From Mucilaginibacter pineti (lineage in GTDB: Bacteria; Bacteroidota; Bacteroidia; Sphingobacteriales; Sphingobacteriaceae), in NCBI RefSeq assembly GCF_900101875.1, contig NZ_FNAI01000002.1, forward strand, positions 496,001-560,000: a stretch of 64,000 bases of DNA. The letters run 5' to 3'. The position numbers and the translations under genes are program-made. The notes beneath the pieces were generated by a model. The model worked only from the letters and a program-made list of their open reading frames with translations, was not told the origin of the DNA and did not search any database. Shown here piece after piece: positions 53,497 through 61,373 of the stretch. Numbering within the stretch: position 1 is the stretch's first letter; every line of letters begins with the position of its first letter.

Positions 53497-53699
53497 TTAA
53501 CATGCTCTAAGTCTCATTTCCTTCATCAACTCTGAATGACCTCGAAAGGTTTGAACCATTTAAGTAAACAATACTTCCCGCTTTTCGCGTAAACCTGCCA
53601 ATGGCTTATTGGCTAAAATTTGCAAAGCATTGGCCAAGTTTTATGTGTGATTATTGCATGCTGTTGGGTAATTTTAGTTATCACTAATAATCGCCACCT

Positions 53700-54608
53700 A
53701 TGCTCATAAAATATCAAACCGGTAAACTCGTATGTGCCGTTCTCATTGCTACAGGGATGCTTTTTACCAACAAAATTGCCTTTGCCCAGCAAGGTTCTCC
53801 GGCCGGTGCGCTGATCACCAATTTCGATTCGCTGATGATAACGGCTCCGCCTGCAGCATTGGGGCTCAATCCTTTTTATAAAAAATATGCTGATGCTTAT
53901 GGTATCCCTGTTGTATCGTCAGAAAAAGTGCCCAATACTGCATTACTTGTTGCGCGGGATGTGATCAATTATATGCTGCTTAACCGGCCGGATATACGGA
54001 AGGAATTAGTGAGGCGAAGGTCGCGCTTGTTAATTATGGCACAAACCGAAATGGAAACAGATCTGCCAGAACGCAGCGACTGGAAAAAGCCAACACGCGA
54101 CGATAGGAGGCTTACCCCCGGCGAACGCGAGAAGTACGACAAACCCGGTGGCATCGCCTCCATGACCGATAAACAATACTGGAATAACCGGGCTCGGGGC
54201 ATGGGCGGTAACATTACATCATGCGCCGAAGAAAATATCCTCGGCTATCCCGGCACAAAATATTACGGCGAAAATATCCTGGTGCACGAGTTTAGTCACA
54301 ATATTATGAGTGCCATGAGCGCAGCAGATCCTGCTTTATTGCAGGAGATTGAAGCAGCCTACAAAGCCGCCAAGGAAAAAGGTATGTATAAAGGCGAGTA
54401 CGCCATTAATACCGTTGCCGAATATTGGGCCGAAAGTACGCAATGGTGGTTTTTCTCCAACTTTGAATTTAACGATGGTACGGTAAAAGTGCAATCGGCC
54501 GAGGATATTAAAACTTACGACCCTGCCATGTACAGCATCCTGGCCCGGGTTTATGCTGGAAACCACATCCCGGCCGATGTTTATTACGGAAGAAATATCA
54601 AAAAGTAG
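53700..54608 (+). CDS. Secreted putative zinc metallopeptidase (HExxH)
   Basis: This 302-residue protein has a signal peptide ending near AFAQ (residue 30). LVHEFSHNI near 198-206 is an HExxH zinc motif, and VAEYWAESTQWWFF near 239-252 places a downstream glutamate where gluzincins supply the third ligand. A short conserved-looking block AEENILGYPGTKYYGEN precedes it. The family is not recognised with certainty; similarity to the anthrax lethal factor/gluzincin fold is only suggested by the motif layout. A box TAATTTTA, one base off the -7 consensus, lies about 27 bases upstream. A bidirectional terminator follows. Confidence 0.65.
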   Translation: MLIKYQTGKLVCAVLIATGMLFTNKIAFAQQGSPAGALITNFDSLMITAPPAALGLNPFYKKYADAYGIPVVSSEKVPNTALLVARDVINYMLLNRPDIRKELVRRRSRLLIMAQTEMETDLPERSDWKKPTRDDRRLTPGEREKYDKPGGIASMTDKQYWNNRARGMGGNITSCAEENILGYPGTKYYGENILVHEFSHNIMSAMSAADPALLQEIEAAYKAAKEKGMYKGEYAINTVAEYWAESTQWWFFSNFEFNDGTVKVQSAEDIKTYDPAMYSILARVYAGNHIPADVYYGRNIKK

Positions 54609-54625
54609 CTTAGTTGTAAAACAAT

Positions 54626-54657
54626 AAAGCCTCGCTGTAATTATACGGCGAGGCTTT
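54626..54657. terminator. Bidirectional terminator between convergent genes
   Basis: AAAGCCTCGC and GCGAGGCTTT are exact arms; the inner bases also pair except for one G-T position, giving a stem of about 14 bp. It lies 17 bases after the peptidase gene and 18 before the end of the DUF1349 gene. Confidence 0.75.
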
Positions 54658-54675
54658 GTTATATATTGAATGTAG

Positions 54676-55287
54676 TTATTTAATAGGTTGCACTTTAAAG
54701 TCTTCAAAAGTAACATCAAAATGTTGTTTGCCGGGTGCGGCGGCAACCATGCCTATCATGGCTTTCACCTTTGGCGGGAAATAGGCCAGGCGCAGCATGT
54801 CAAATTTTATACCATCGAACGAGTATTTTATCTCTACAAAATCTCTTTGGCGTTTTAGTTTTAGCCACACTGATTTAGGGCTGTCATGTCGTGGTACTAC
54901 CGACCAATCAGATACTTCGCGGGTAACAACAGCGCTTACGTTTTGAACGCCGTCTACATATTCAATCCCGGTTTTTATCCAGTTTTTGTTATCGATCCTT
55001 ATCATCAGGCCGGCCTGGTGAAACAACTCTTTGTAAGCGCCCGTGATTTTTACACTGGCCTCAAAGTCGCTGGTTTGTTCTGTAAAATAGAAAGGGCCAT
55101 TGTCCCTGATAAAACCGTAATGCGTTATCCGCCAGTAATCCGTACCGGGGTCTACGGTCATTTTTAATGATTGACCTTCAACGGCCGACTTAACCGGTTT
55201 ACTGTACCATTTCATTGTTTTTAAATTTTGAGCAAACCCCACTGAACAAGCCAGTGTAAATACAAATAGCAGGATAGATTTTTTCAT
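54676..55287 (-). CDS. Secreted DUF1349 family protein
   Basis: This 203-residue protein has a signal peptide MKKSILLFVFTLACSVGFAQ. The body fits DUF1349, a concanavalin/laminin-G-like beta-sandwich: GPFYFTEQTSDFEASVKI, HQAGLMIRIDNKNWIKTGIE and DYVEIKY-like strands, ending VTFEDFKVQP. It may bind or trim carbohydrate; no catalytic residue is known. A similar module occurs inside the large secreted protein at 2697-6161. It is a single gene. Confidence 0.83.
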   Translation of the reverse strand: MKKSILLFVFTLACSVGFAQNLKTMKWYSKPVKSAVEGQSLKMTVDPGTDYWRITHYGFIRDNGPFYFTEQTSDFEASVKITGAYKELFHQAGLMIRIDNKNWIKTGIEYVDGVQNVSAVVTREVSDWSVVPRHDSPKSVWLKLKRQRDFVEIKYSFDGIKFDMLRLAYFPPKVKAMIGMVAAAPGKQHFDVTFEDFKVQPIK

Positions 55288-55466
55288 ACGGTAAAACTAT
55301 TAATTTTATGATAGTAAGGTTATAGATAAACCGAATTTCGGCGCTGATATTTCATTGGCCTTGTTGTTTATCTGTCATTTATTATTCGCCGTTAGCAAGT
55401 ATATAATATATATTGATGCTGATTAAACCAATAGGCTGGTTTTGTATCAAATCTTAAAAACCTGTC

Positions 55467-56201
55467 ATGAAAAAAATCTTACTCCTGCTTTTATTCTTCG
55501 TTACGGCTAAAAGCTCCTATGCCCAATTTGATCAGAATCCCAGGGATACTTATTTCACCTTTTCATTAGGCGCCGGTATCCCGGTGGTTGATAATAGTGC
55601 CTTTGACAGGTGGACACAGCTTAACTACAATAAAAAATATAATAACAACGTGAGCGGCAATGCTGATATTGGAGTGGTTTATAAAAAGTTTAACGCGGGT
55701 ATACGCGTTGCAGCCGGCTCAGGCGATTTTGTTACCTACAGTTTTTATGCAGGGCGGAAACTGACAGCTGATCAAAGTCCCCTGGTGTCGTTTCTTAATT
55801 TTGAAGTTGGAGGGCAAAGTGTTGTTAGTAAAACGCTTGCACCAGTAAATTATGAGCTATCGCCAGATGAGTTGGGCAAGGATATGCAGTTGAATTATAA
55901 CGCCACATTTATAGGTTTATACAGTAAAAACTACCTGAGCCACCTGGGTATTAATATCGGAAAGAAAAAACGTGTAGCTATAACGCCGGGTTTTTACATC
56001 GGCCTTGAGTACCGGGTAGGTGGTGGTACCTGGAAGTACGGCTATTTGCAGGATAATGGGTCGGACACGTACTATTATGAAGATGGCTCATCCTACACAA
56101 CCACAAACACAAAGTTTGTAGGAAATAAGGTTTACGATGTTCCCAAACTGGCCAATAAATTTATGAGCGGTGGTGTATTTTTATCTATAACCGCTTTTTA
56201 G
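55467..56201 (+). CDS. Secreted outer-membrane beta-barrel-like protein
   Basis: This 244-residue protein has a signal peptide ending SSYAQF (residue 19). The rest is rich in alternating hydrophobic/aromatic strands (YFTFSLGAGIPVVDN, IGVVYKKFNAGIRVAA, VAITPGFYIGLEYRVGGG) and it ends in AF, as barrels do. Tyrosine-rich stretches occur near 205-218. No defined family is recognised. It converges on the transporter gene with 21 bases between the stops. Confidence 0.6.
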   Translation: MKKILLLLLFFVTAKSSYAQFDQNPRDTYFTFSLGAGIPVVDNSAFDRWTQLNYNKKYNNNVSGNADIGVVYKKFNAGIRVAAGSGDFVTYSFYAGRKLTADQSPLVSFLNFEVGGQSVVSKTLAPVNYELSPDELGKDMQLNYNATFIGLYSKNYLSHLGINIGKKKRVAITPGFYIGLEYRVGGGTWKYGYLQDNGSDTYYYEDGSSYTTTNTKFVGNKVYDVPKLANKFMSGGVFLSITAF

Positions 56202-56222
56202 GAGCGATTCCTATTTAAACAG

Positions 56223-57467
56223 TTAAATAAAAAGAGCAGCTATGGCCAATAGCAGCGCCACTGTCATGATCAGTGAGCCGAGTTTTAAAAACGTCCAGGT
56301 ACTTATAGTTTGATTTTCGCGTCGTAAAGCCACCAGCCATAAAATGGTTGCCAGCGAACCCGTGACAGATAAATTTGGCCCCAGATCTACACCTATCAGC
56401 ACTGCGCTTTTTATAGTTTCGTTTATATGGCCTGCCTGTATCACGTTTCCGGCAATTAATCCCGCTGGCAGGTTATTCAACAGGTTGCAGGCGAACGCTA
56501 CGATTAATCCGCTGCCCCAAACTGTTGCACTGGTAGATGTTGCCGCGCTATTGTGCAGTATGACGGTAAGCGTTTCAATTAATCCGGTTTTTTGCAATGC
56601 GGCTACAATGATAAATAATCCTGCAACAAGCGGCAGTACCGACCATGAAACTCCCTTTACAACTATCCATGGATTTTTTTTGGCCCGCAAAATAACAATG
56701 GCCGATGTTAGCACACCCGTAATGGCCGTTGGCAACCCCAATTGAATGTCTAACCCCGACGATACCAACAGGATAACAGCCGTTATTAAAATGCCGATAA
56801 TGGCTGTTTTTCCGCCCTGTGATAGTTTGGGAATGGCAATATCACTTTCAATTTTTTGGTTGAGTGCCCTGCGCTGCGTAAAGCGGAGCAATACATATGT
56901 AACCACAATTGCAGCTATAGATGGCAGGATATATTGCGGAAGCCATTTTAATAGTGGCGGCATGTGGCTGCCATATATAACCAGGTTTGCCGGGTTTGAA
57001 ATTGGCAAAACAAATGAAGCCGCATTAGCAATAAACGCGCAGATGAGTAAATAAGGGAGTGGCTTTTCAACCTTGGCTGCTTTTACAGCCGCGGCTACTG
57101 CGGGTGTAAGTACAACGGCTGTGGCATCATTTGATAAAAAAGTAGTTACCACAACACCAACCAAATAAATGAGCAGAAATAGCCTGTTGGCCGAGCCTTT
57201 TGCCATTTTTGTGGCATGTGCCGCCAGCCAGTCGAAAAGTTTTTCTTCGCGTGCTGTTTCGGCAAGCAGCATCATCCCGGTTAAAAACAGATAAACATCC
57301 AGCCCGTTGGTGATCCCGGTTAGGGCGTCGGCAGGCGAAATAAGTTTGAATATAAGTAACACCACGGCACCCGTTACCGCATAAATAGCTTCGGTTACTT
57401 TAAACGGGCGAATAATGACACCGGCAATAGCTAAAAAAGATATAACCCAAATGGCAATATGGAACAT
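56223..57467 (-). CDS. ArsB/NhaD-type membrane transporter
   Basis: This 414-residue protein has about 11-12 helices. SNDATAVVLTPAVAAAVK near 112-129 and NPANLVIYG near 163-171 are the pseudo-symmetric helix-break motifs of the ion transporter superfamily that includes ArsB. CNLLNNLPAGLIAGN near 334-348 is the second-half equivalent. The sequence is close in pattern to ArsB arsenite permease, but no arsR, arsC or acr3 gene is nearby. Arsenite is therefore only one candidate substrate. Confidence 0.78.
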   Translation of the reverse strand: MFHIAIWVISFLAIAGVIIRPFKVTEAIYAVTGAVVLLIFKLISPADALTGITNGLDVYLFLTGMMLLAETAREEKLFDWLAAHATKMAKGSANRLFLLIYLVGVVVTTFLSNDATAVVLTPAVAAAVKAAKVEKPLPYLLICAFIANAASFVLPISNPANLVIYGSHMPPLLKWLPQYILPSIAAIVVTYVLLRFTQRRALNQKIESDIAIPKLSQGGKTAIIGILITAVILLVSSGLDIQLGLPTAITGVLTSAIVILRAKKNPWIVVKGVSWSVLPLVAGLFIIVAALQKTGLIETLTVILHNSAATSTSATVWGSGLIVAFACNLLNNLPAGLIAGNVIQAGHINETIKSAVLIGVDLGPNLSVTGSLATILWLVALRRENQTISTWTFLKLGSLIMTVALLLAIAALFI

Positions 57468-57637
57468 ATTAGATGCTTTCTTTCAACCAAAGCTTTGCCG
57501 TTTTGTATAATGATGGAATTGCTGCCATTTTCATACGTTGGGCAATTAGTGGTTTTGCAGCAAATATAATATTATGCCGATAAGCGTTCCGAAATCACGT
57601 GCAGTATCTTAAATAATCCTGACGGGCGGGTTTGTTA

Positions 57638-57665
57638 AATCCCTTTCCTGGTATGGAAAGGGATT
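57638..57665 (-). terminator. Perfect 11-bp hairpin after the gene at 57680
   Basis: AATCCCTTTCC and GGAAAGGGATT pair exactly around TGGTAT, 15 bases after the stop codon at 57680 on the minus strand. No long T run follows, so its termination strength is uncertain. Confidence 0.5.
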
Positions 57666-57679
57666 AACTGCAAATGTTA

Positions 57680-58141
57680 TTAAATAAGCCTTTTAATGAG
57701 GGTTTCCCATTGGGCGGCTATTTTTTGGGTTTGTTTCAGGTTTTGCTCATTATCTACATACTGTTTATAAAAAACGATCTGATTAACAGTATGTCCGTCT
57801 TTATTGCGAAGTTGTAGTTGCAGCAATTGCACGGCCTTGCCCTGTTTTTTTTCCTGCAGCCAGCAGTTACTGATCTCTTTCAGGTTGATAAGTACGGCTT
57901 CGGTCGGGTTAAACGGAATTTGTGCAATCATCTTTTTATCCTGATCCAAAGCCAGCGCAAAAGAATCCAGGTGATCGGTAACTGAAAAAAACAGTTGGTG
58001 AGTTGCCTGAACGTTAGTTAACTCATCGTTGATCCTTTTCTTTTTTTGAAGGCGGGCATTACGCACAGCCACGTAAACAGGTATAAATATAATAGTAAGC
58101 AGAACGCCAATAATAAGGCCGTTCTCTGCAGCATCGTTCAT
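57680..58141 (-). CDS. Membrane-anchored hypothetical protein
   Basis: This protein has 153 residues: one N-terminal helix (about 8-26), a basic stretch (ARLQKKKRINDE), and a predicted alpha/beta cytoplasmic domain containing VTDHLDSFALALDQDKKMIAQI and QLLQLQLRNKDGHTVNQIVFYK. It ends ETLIKRLI. The pattern suggests a membrane-tethered soluble domain with a pleckstrin-like strand order, but no family is recognised. It follows the gene at 58208 on the same strand with a 66-base gap. Confidence 0.55.
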   Translation of the reverse strand: MNDAAENGLIIGVLLTIIFIPVYVAVRNARLQKKKRINDELTNVQATHQLFFSVTDHLDSFALALDQDKKMIAQIPFNPTEAVLINLKEISNCWLQEKKQGKAVQLLQLQLRNKDGHTVNQIVFYKQYVDNEQNLKQTQKIAAQWETLIKRLI

Positions 58142-58207
58142 GTTGTAAAAATTAATGGTAAATAAATTGCGCTGTTGCGCCTGTAATAATTCGGTACAGA
58201 AATCTAT

Positions 58208-58549
58208 TTACCTGAAGAAATGCGCGGGGAAAAGCAGTTTTCGGAAATGAAGCACACGGTAAAACGTGCCAGTACGGGTTTGCAGGAATAAGTTATGGCA
58301 GTGGGTAGCAAAATTAAGCTGCCAGCCGGCAAGGTCTGCAACCCATAGCGGTTTTGCAAAGCCGTAGTCGGGCATTTCAACTACCGTACGCTGGTGCCCG
58401 ATCTTTATCTTCGACAGGTCATGTGCATATGATGTAACGCTTACCTGCTGCTTGTTGCCGGTATTTTCGGGCACAGTAGCATAAGCTCCCGGATCAATAG
58501 CCGTAAACAGGAAAAGAATTAAAAGAAGCTTTACCAGCGCCTTATGCAT
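58208..58549 (-). CDS. Short exported hypothetical protein
   Basis: This 113-residue protein has a signal peptide ending AYAT (about 24). The mature part is basic, with an aromatic- and histidine-rich C terminus (LNFATHCHNLFLQTRTGTFY, then FRKLLFPAHFFR). Nothing similar is recognised. An exact -7 box sits only four bases before the ATG. The reading frame and signal peptide support a real gene, but it could be lineage-specific. Confidence 0.45.
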   Translation of the reverse strand: MHKALVKLLLILFLFTAIDPGAYATVPENTGNKQQVSVTSYAHDLSKIKIGHQRTVVEMPDYGFAKPLWVADLAGWQLNFATHCHNLFLQTRTGTFYRVLHFRKLLFPAHFFR

Positions 58550-58553
58550 AGTG

Positions 58554-58561
58554 CAAAGATA
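58554..58561 (-). promoter_or_regulatory. Exact -7 box directly before an ATG
   Basis: The minus strand reads TATCTTTG, matching TAnnTTTG, with only CACT before the ATG at 58549. A start site at the usual distance would give a leaderless or nearly leaderless mRNA. Confidence 0.4.
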
Positions 58562-58618
58562 GTATATCGCGGGCTATTTATGGATATTATCAGGGAGATA
58601 GGTAATAGTACTGGTGAT

Positions 58619-58936
58619 TTAAAAGCTTTTACTTTTCCTTATCAGCGGCAGCACGCCAAATGTTATGATGCTATGGGCAACCAATGAAACCGCGAAAGTC
58701 ACCACCAAAATCATTCCTTTTCTTAACGGTGTACTAAAATAATCAAGAAAGCCAGATTGATTTGTACCGCTGTAAAGCAGGGCCGCTATAAATATAACCC
58801 CACCCGTAAGCCATAAAGTTAAATGCGAATAAAAATAACGTGAAGTGGCAAATTTGGTCCCGGTAAACGAAGCGATGAGGAGAACTACATGAGCAATAAA
58901 AAGCAAAAGAACTGCTGCAATTAATAGATTAAACAT
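58619..58936 (-). CDS. Small three-helix membrane protein, hypothetical
   Basis: This 105-residue protein has hydrophobic helices at about 3-24, 36-57 and 73-97 and a short basic tail (IRKSKSF). No signature residues or known family are visible. A sequence TATCTTTT, one base off the -7 consensus, is present about ten bases upstream. It lies 69 bases before the start of the short exported protein and could be co-transcribed with it. Confidence 0.5.
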   Translation of the reverse strand: MFNLLIAAVLLLFIAHVVLLIASFTGTKFATSRYFYSHLTLWLTGGVIFIAALLYSGTNQSGFLDYFSTPLRKGMILVVTFAVSLVAHSIITFGVLPLIRKSKSF

Positions 58937-59003
58937 ATAGGTTGTAAAAAAGATACTTTAAAAATATATAAAATATCCATATCTCGATAAAAGAAATCAA
59001 AAA

Positions 59004-59030
59004 AAACCTTCCCGGGTTAACAGGAAGGTT

Positions 59031-59031
<1 letters not shown>
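59004..59031 (-). terminator. Terminator of the tRNA-Gly gene
   Basis: AAACCTTCC and GGAAGGTTT pair exactly around ten bases, and on the minus strand are followed by a run of T. It begins where the tRNA ends. Confidence 0.8.
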
Positions 59032-59106
<75 letters not shown>

Positions 59107-59126
59107 GTTGGTATTTGTAAAAAGCA

Positions 59127-59150
59127 AAAGCCAATCATCAGATTGGCTTT
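59127..59150 (-). terminator. Terminator of the encapsulin-antiporter operon
   Basis: AAAGCCAATC and GATTGGCTTT pair exactly around ATCA; on the minus strand TTTTGCTTTTTAC follows. It lies about 100 bases after the antiporter stop and 20 bases before the tRNA. Confidence 0.75.
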
Positions 59151-59252
59151 GTGCCTGCAAATATATAATTTCCGACCGTTTCATAGAAACCCTTCGGCTG
59201 CTTATTTATCTATCTGCTTAAAATCAGGGTTTTAAAATTTTACGGGACTGCG

Positions 59253-60533
59253 TTATTGCAGCACTTTTACGTTATCAGGAGGGATATAAACGTTATTTGT
59301 TTGCTCCTTTAAAAAGTAGTATTTCATAATAGGCCCCGAGATGATCATGGTTACTACGGTCATCACCACCAATCCTTCAAACACGGGTTCGCTAATGATC
59401 TTTGCCTGCAGGGCAAGCAAACCTAAAACAATTTCCTGCGAACCCCTTGCGTTCATCCCGAAGGCTACTGCGATGGATTCGTTCTTATTCATGCCGCTCA
59501 TAGCGCTGCCAATACCTGCACCTAATAGCTTTGCAATACAGGCAATAAACAGTATAATTGCTACCACCTCCAGATTAAAGTTTGCGATGAAATTAAGCCT
59601 TAATCCAACCGAAGCAAAAAACAATGGGGCCAGTACGTTAATGGTAAACTGATGCAAAACGTGTTTGTGCTTTTCCGTGAAATATTCCGAATCGTTAATA
59701 CCAATACCCACCAAAAAAGCACCAAACACACCCCGAACGCCAAGACTTTCGGTAACACAGGCGCTTATAAGGCAAAGGCAAACAGCCATGGTTATCACCC
59801 TGCCTTGTTTATGACTTTTACCGGCAAAAGCCAATAATTTATGAATTAACCAACGCCCGCCGGTGAGCATAAAAATGGCGTAAAGCACAACTATTGTTAC
59901 CGACCAAAATGACGCTTCTTCCTTGCCTACGTTCATGAGCTGGATGATGACGGAAAATAAGATCCAACCCAAAAAATCATCAACCATGGCGGCTGTGAGC
60001 ACAATATTGCCTATCCGTGTATTTAAAATATCCAGATCGAGCAATATTTTGGTGATTACCGAGAGTGCCGTAATAGACAAGGCAGTACCAAAGAACAGCG
60101 AAGTAACCAACTGGTTATTAAAGCCATTTGCAAAATGACTTTGAAACAGGAACCACACGGTGGCAAAACCAATAGCAAAAGGGAAAATGATGCCCGTAAG
60201 GCTAATGCTGATAGCCTGTTTACCATTCTCGCGGATCTGTTTTAAATCAACCTCAAATCCGGCTATGAACATCAACAATATAATGCCAATATTGGCTATA
60301 CCGTCAAACGCTTCAAAAGCATGCGGGGTTGATAGAAAGATGCCTTTAAACAGATCTGGAAAAACAAGTCCCAACAAGGTGGGGCCAACAATAATACCCG
60401 CGAAAATTTCGCCAATAATAGCAGGTAGCTTATACCGGCGGCATAGTTCGCCAAGCAGGCGGGCCGGTACCAGGATGATTAAAAGAATAATTAAGAAATG
60501 TACAATTTCTGCCGAGCTGAGTTTAGAAACCAT
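59253..60533 (-). CDS. CPA2 family cation/proton antiporter
   Basis: This 426-residue membrane protein has about 12-13 helices of the Na+/H+ exchanger fold. AAMVDDFLGWILF near 185-197 carries the paired aspartates of the ion-binding site. GEIFAGIIVGPTLLG near 41-55 is the KefB-like N-terminal block, and RGVFGAFLVGIG and MNARGSQEIVLGLLAL are further conserved parts. There is no TrkA-N domain. It starts 13 bases after the EpsC gene and is probably the last gene of the encapsulin operon. A link between antiport and the sulfur compartment is not established. Confidence 0.87.
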   Translation of the reverse strand: MVSKLSSAEIVHFLIILLIILVPARLLGELCRRYKLPAIIGEIFAGIIVGPTLLGLVFPDLFKGIFLSTPHAFEAFDGIANIGIILLMFIAGFEVDLKQIRENGKQAISISLTGIIFPFAIGFATVWFLFQSHFANGFNNQLVTSLFFGTALSITALSVITKILLDLDILNTRIGNIVLTAAMVDDFLGWILFSVIIQLMNVGKEEASFWSVTIVVLYAIFMLTGGRWLIHKLLAFAGKSHKQGRVITMAVCLCLISACVTESLGVRGVFGAFLVGIGINDSEYFTEKHKHVLHQFTINVLAPLFFASVGLRLNFIANFNLEVVAIILFIACIAKLLGAGIGSAMSGMNKNESIAVAFGMNARGSQEIVLGLLALQAKIISEPVFEGLVVMTVVTMIISGPIMKYYFLKEQTNNVYIPPDNVKVLQ

Positions 60534-60546
60534 GATAATTTAAATG

Positions 60547-61365
60547 TTATTGAACTCCCTCTTTTACTTCGATCCTTAATTGGTGGGTATTAAAAACATG
60601 CGAATAGGGTTGAACGCTTTTTGTTAAAAACACACTGCCGCCAATTATGCTGTGGTGGCCAATTAGTGTTCGCCCGCCTAATATGGTGCTGCGGGCATAA
60701 ATAATCACATTGTCCTCTACTGTTGGATGTCGTTTGGTTTCGGAAAGCTCCTTGCTCACCTGGGATGCACCCAATGTAACACCTTGATAAATAGTAACAT
60801 ATTTGCCTATAATGGTGGTGGCCCCAATTACAATCCCGGTTCCGTGATCTATACAAAACGGTACGCCAATGGTAGCTTTGGGGTGAATATCAACCCCAGT
60901 TTTTCCGTGGGCGTGTTCGCTCAGAATGCGTGGCAATATGGGTATAGCGGCTTGCGTTAGCTTATTTGCTATGCGATAAACCGCTATGGCATAAAAACCG
61001 GGGTACGATACGATAACCTCATGCACACTTGTCGCGGCCGGGTCTTTATCGTATATCAGGGACGCATCAAGCCGCAGATTTTGATAAATTTCGTCCAGCG
61101 AATCGTAAAACAGGTTAACAGCTTTTTGAATGTCGATATCGCGCGAATCCAGGTAGCTCAATAAAATATTCTCCAGGTCGATCTGATTTTTTTTCAGGTG
61201 CCCGCCATAGATAGATAATTTATTGGAGCGGTTGTTCGGAAACAAAAATTCAAATAAATCAGACAGCCAACCCACGCAATCGCGGATAGACGGTGTAGCT
61301 TCCCACTCGGCCCTATGAGTTTGATAGAGCAGCTCTATAAAGCTGTCGAATTTATCATCTTTCAT
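60547..61365 (-). CDS. epsC: Serine O-acetyltransferase (EpsC/CysE type)
   Basis: This protein has 272 residues. The N-terminal helical region (about 1-125) is followed by VIVSYPGFYAIAVYRIANKL and a left-handed beta-helix of hexapeptide repeats (about 160-255). The active-site histidines are expected in FCIDHGTGIVIG near 172-183 and in ETKRHPTVEDN near 209-219. It transfers acetyl from acetyl-CoA to serine, giving O-acetylserine, the precursor of cysteine. It lies eight bases after the cysteine desulfurase cargo gene, linking cysteine synthesis to the compartment that consumes cysteine. Confidence 0.9.
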   Translation of the reverse strand: MKDDKFDSFIELLYQTHRAEWEATPSIRDCVGWLSDLFEFLFPNNRSNKLSIYGGHLKKNQIDLENILLSYLDSRDIDIQKAVNLFYDSLDEIYQNLRLDASLIYDKDPAATSVHEVIVSYPGFYAIAVYRIANKLTQAAIPILPRILSEHAHGKTGVDIHPKATIGVPFCIDHGTGIVIGATTIIGKYVTIYQGVTLGASQVSKELSETKRHPTVEDNVIIYARSTILGGRTLIGHHSIIGGSVFLTKSVQPYSHVFNTHQLRIEVKEGVQ

Positions 61366-61373
61366 GTAAAGGC

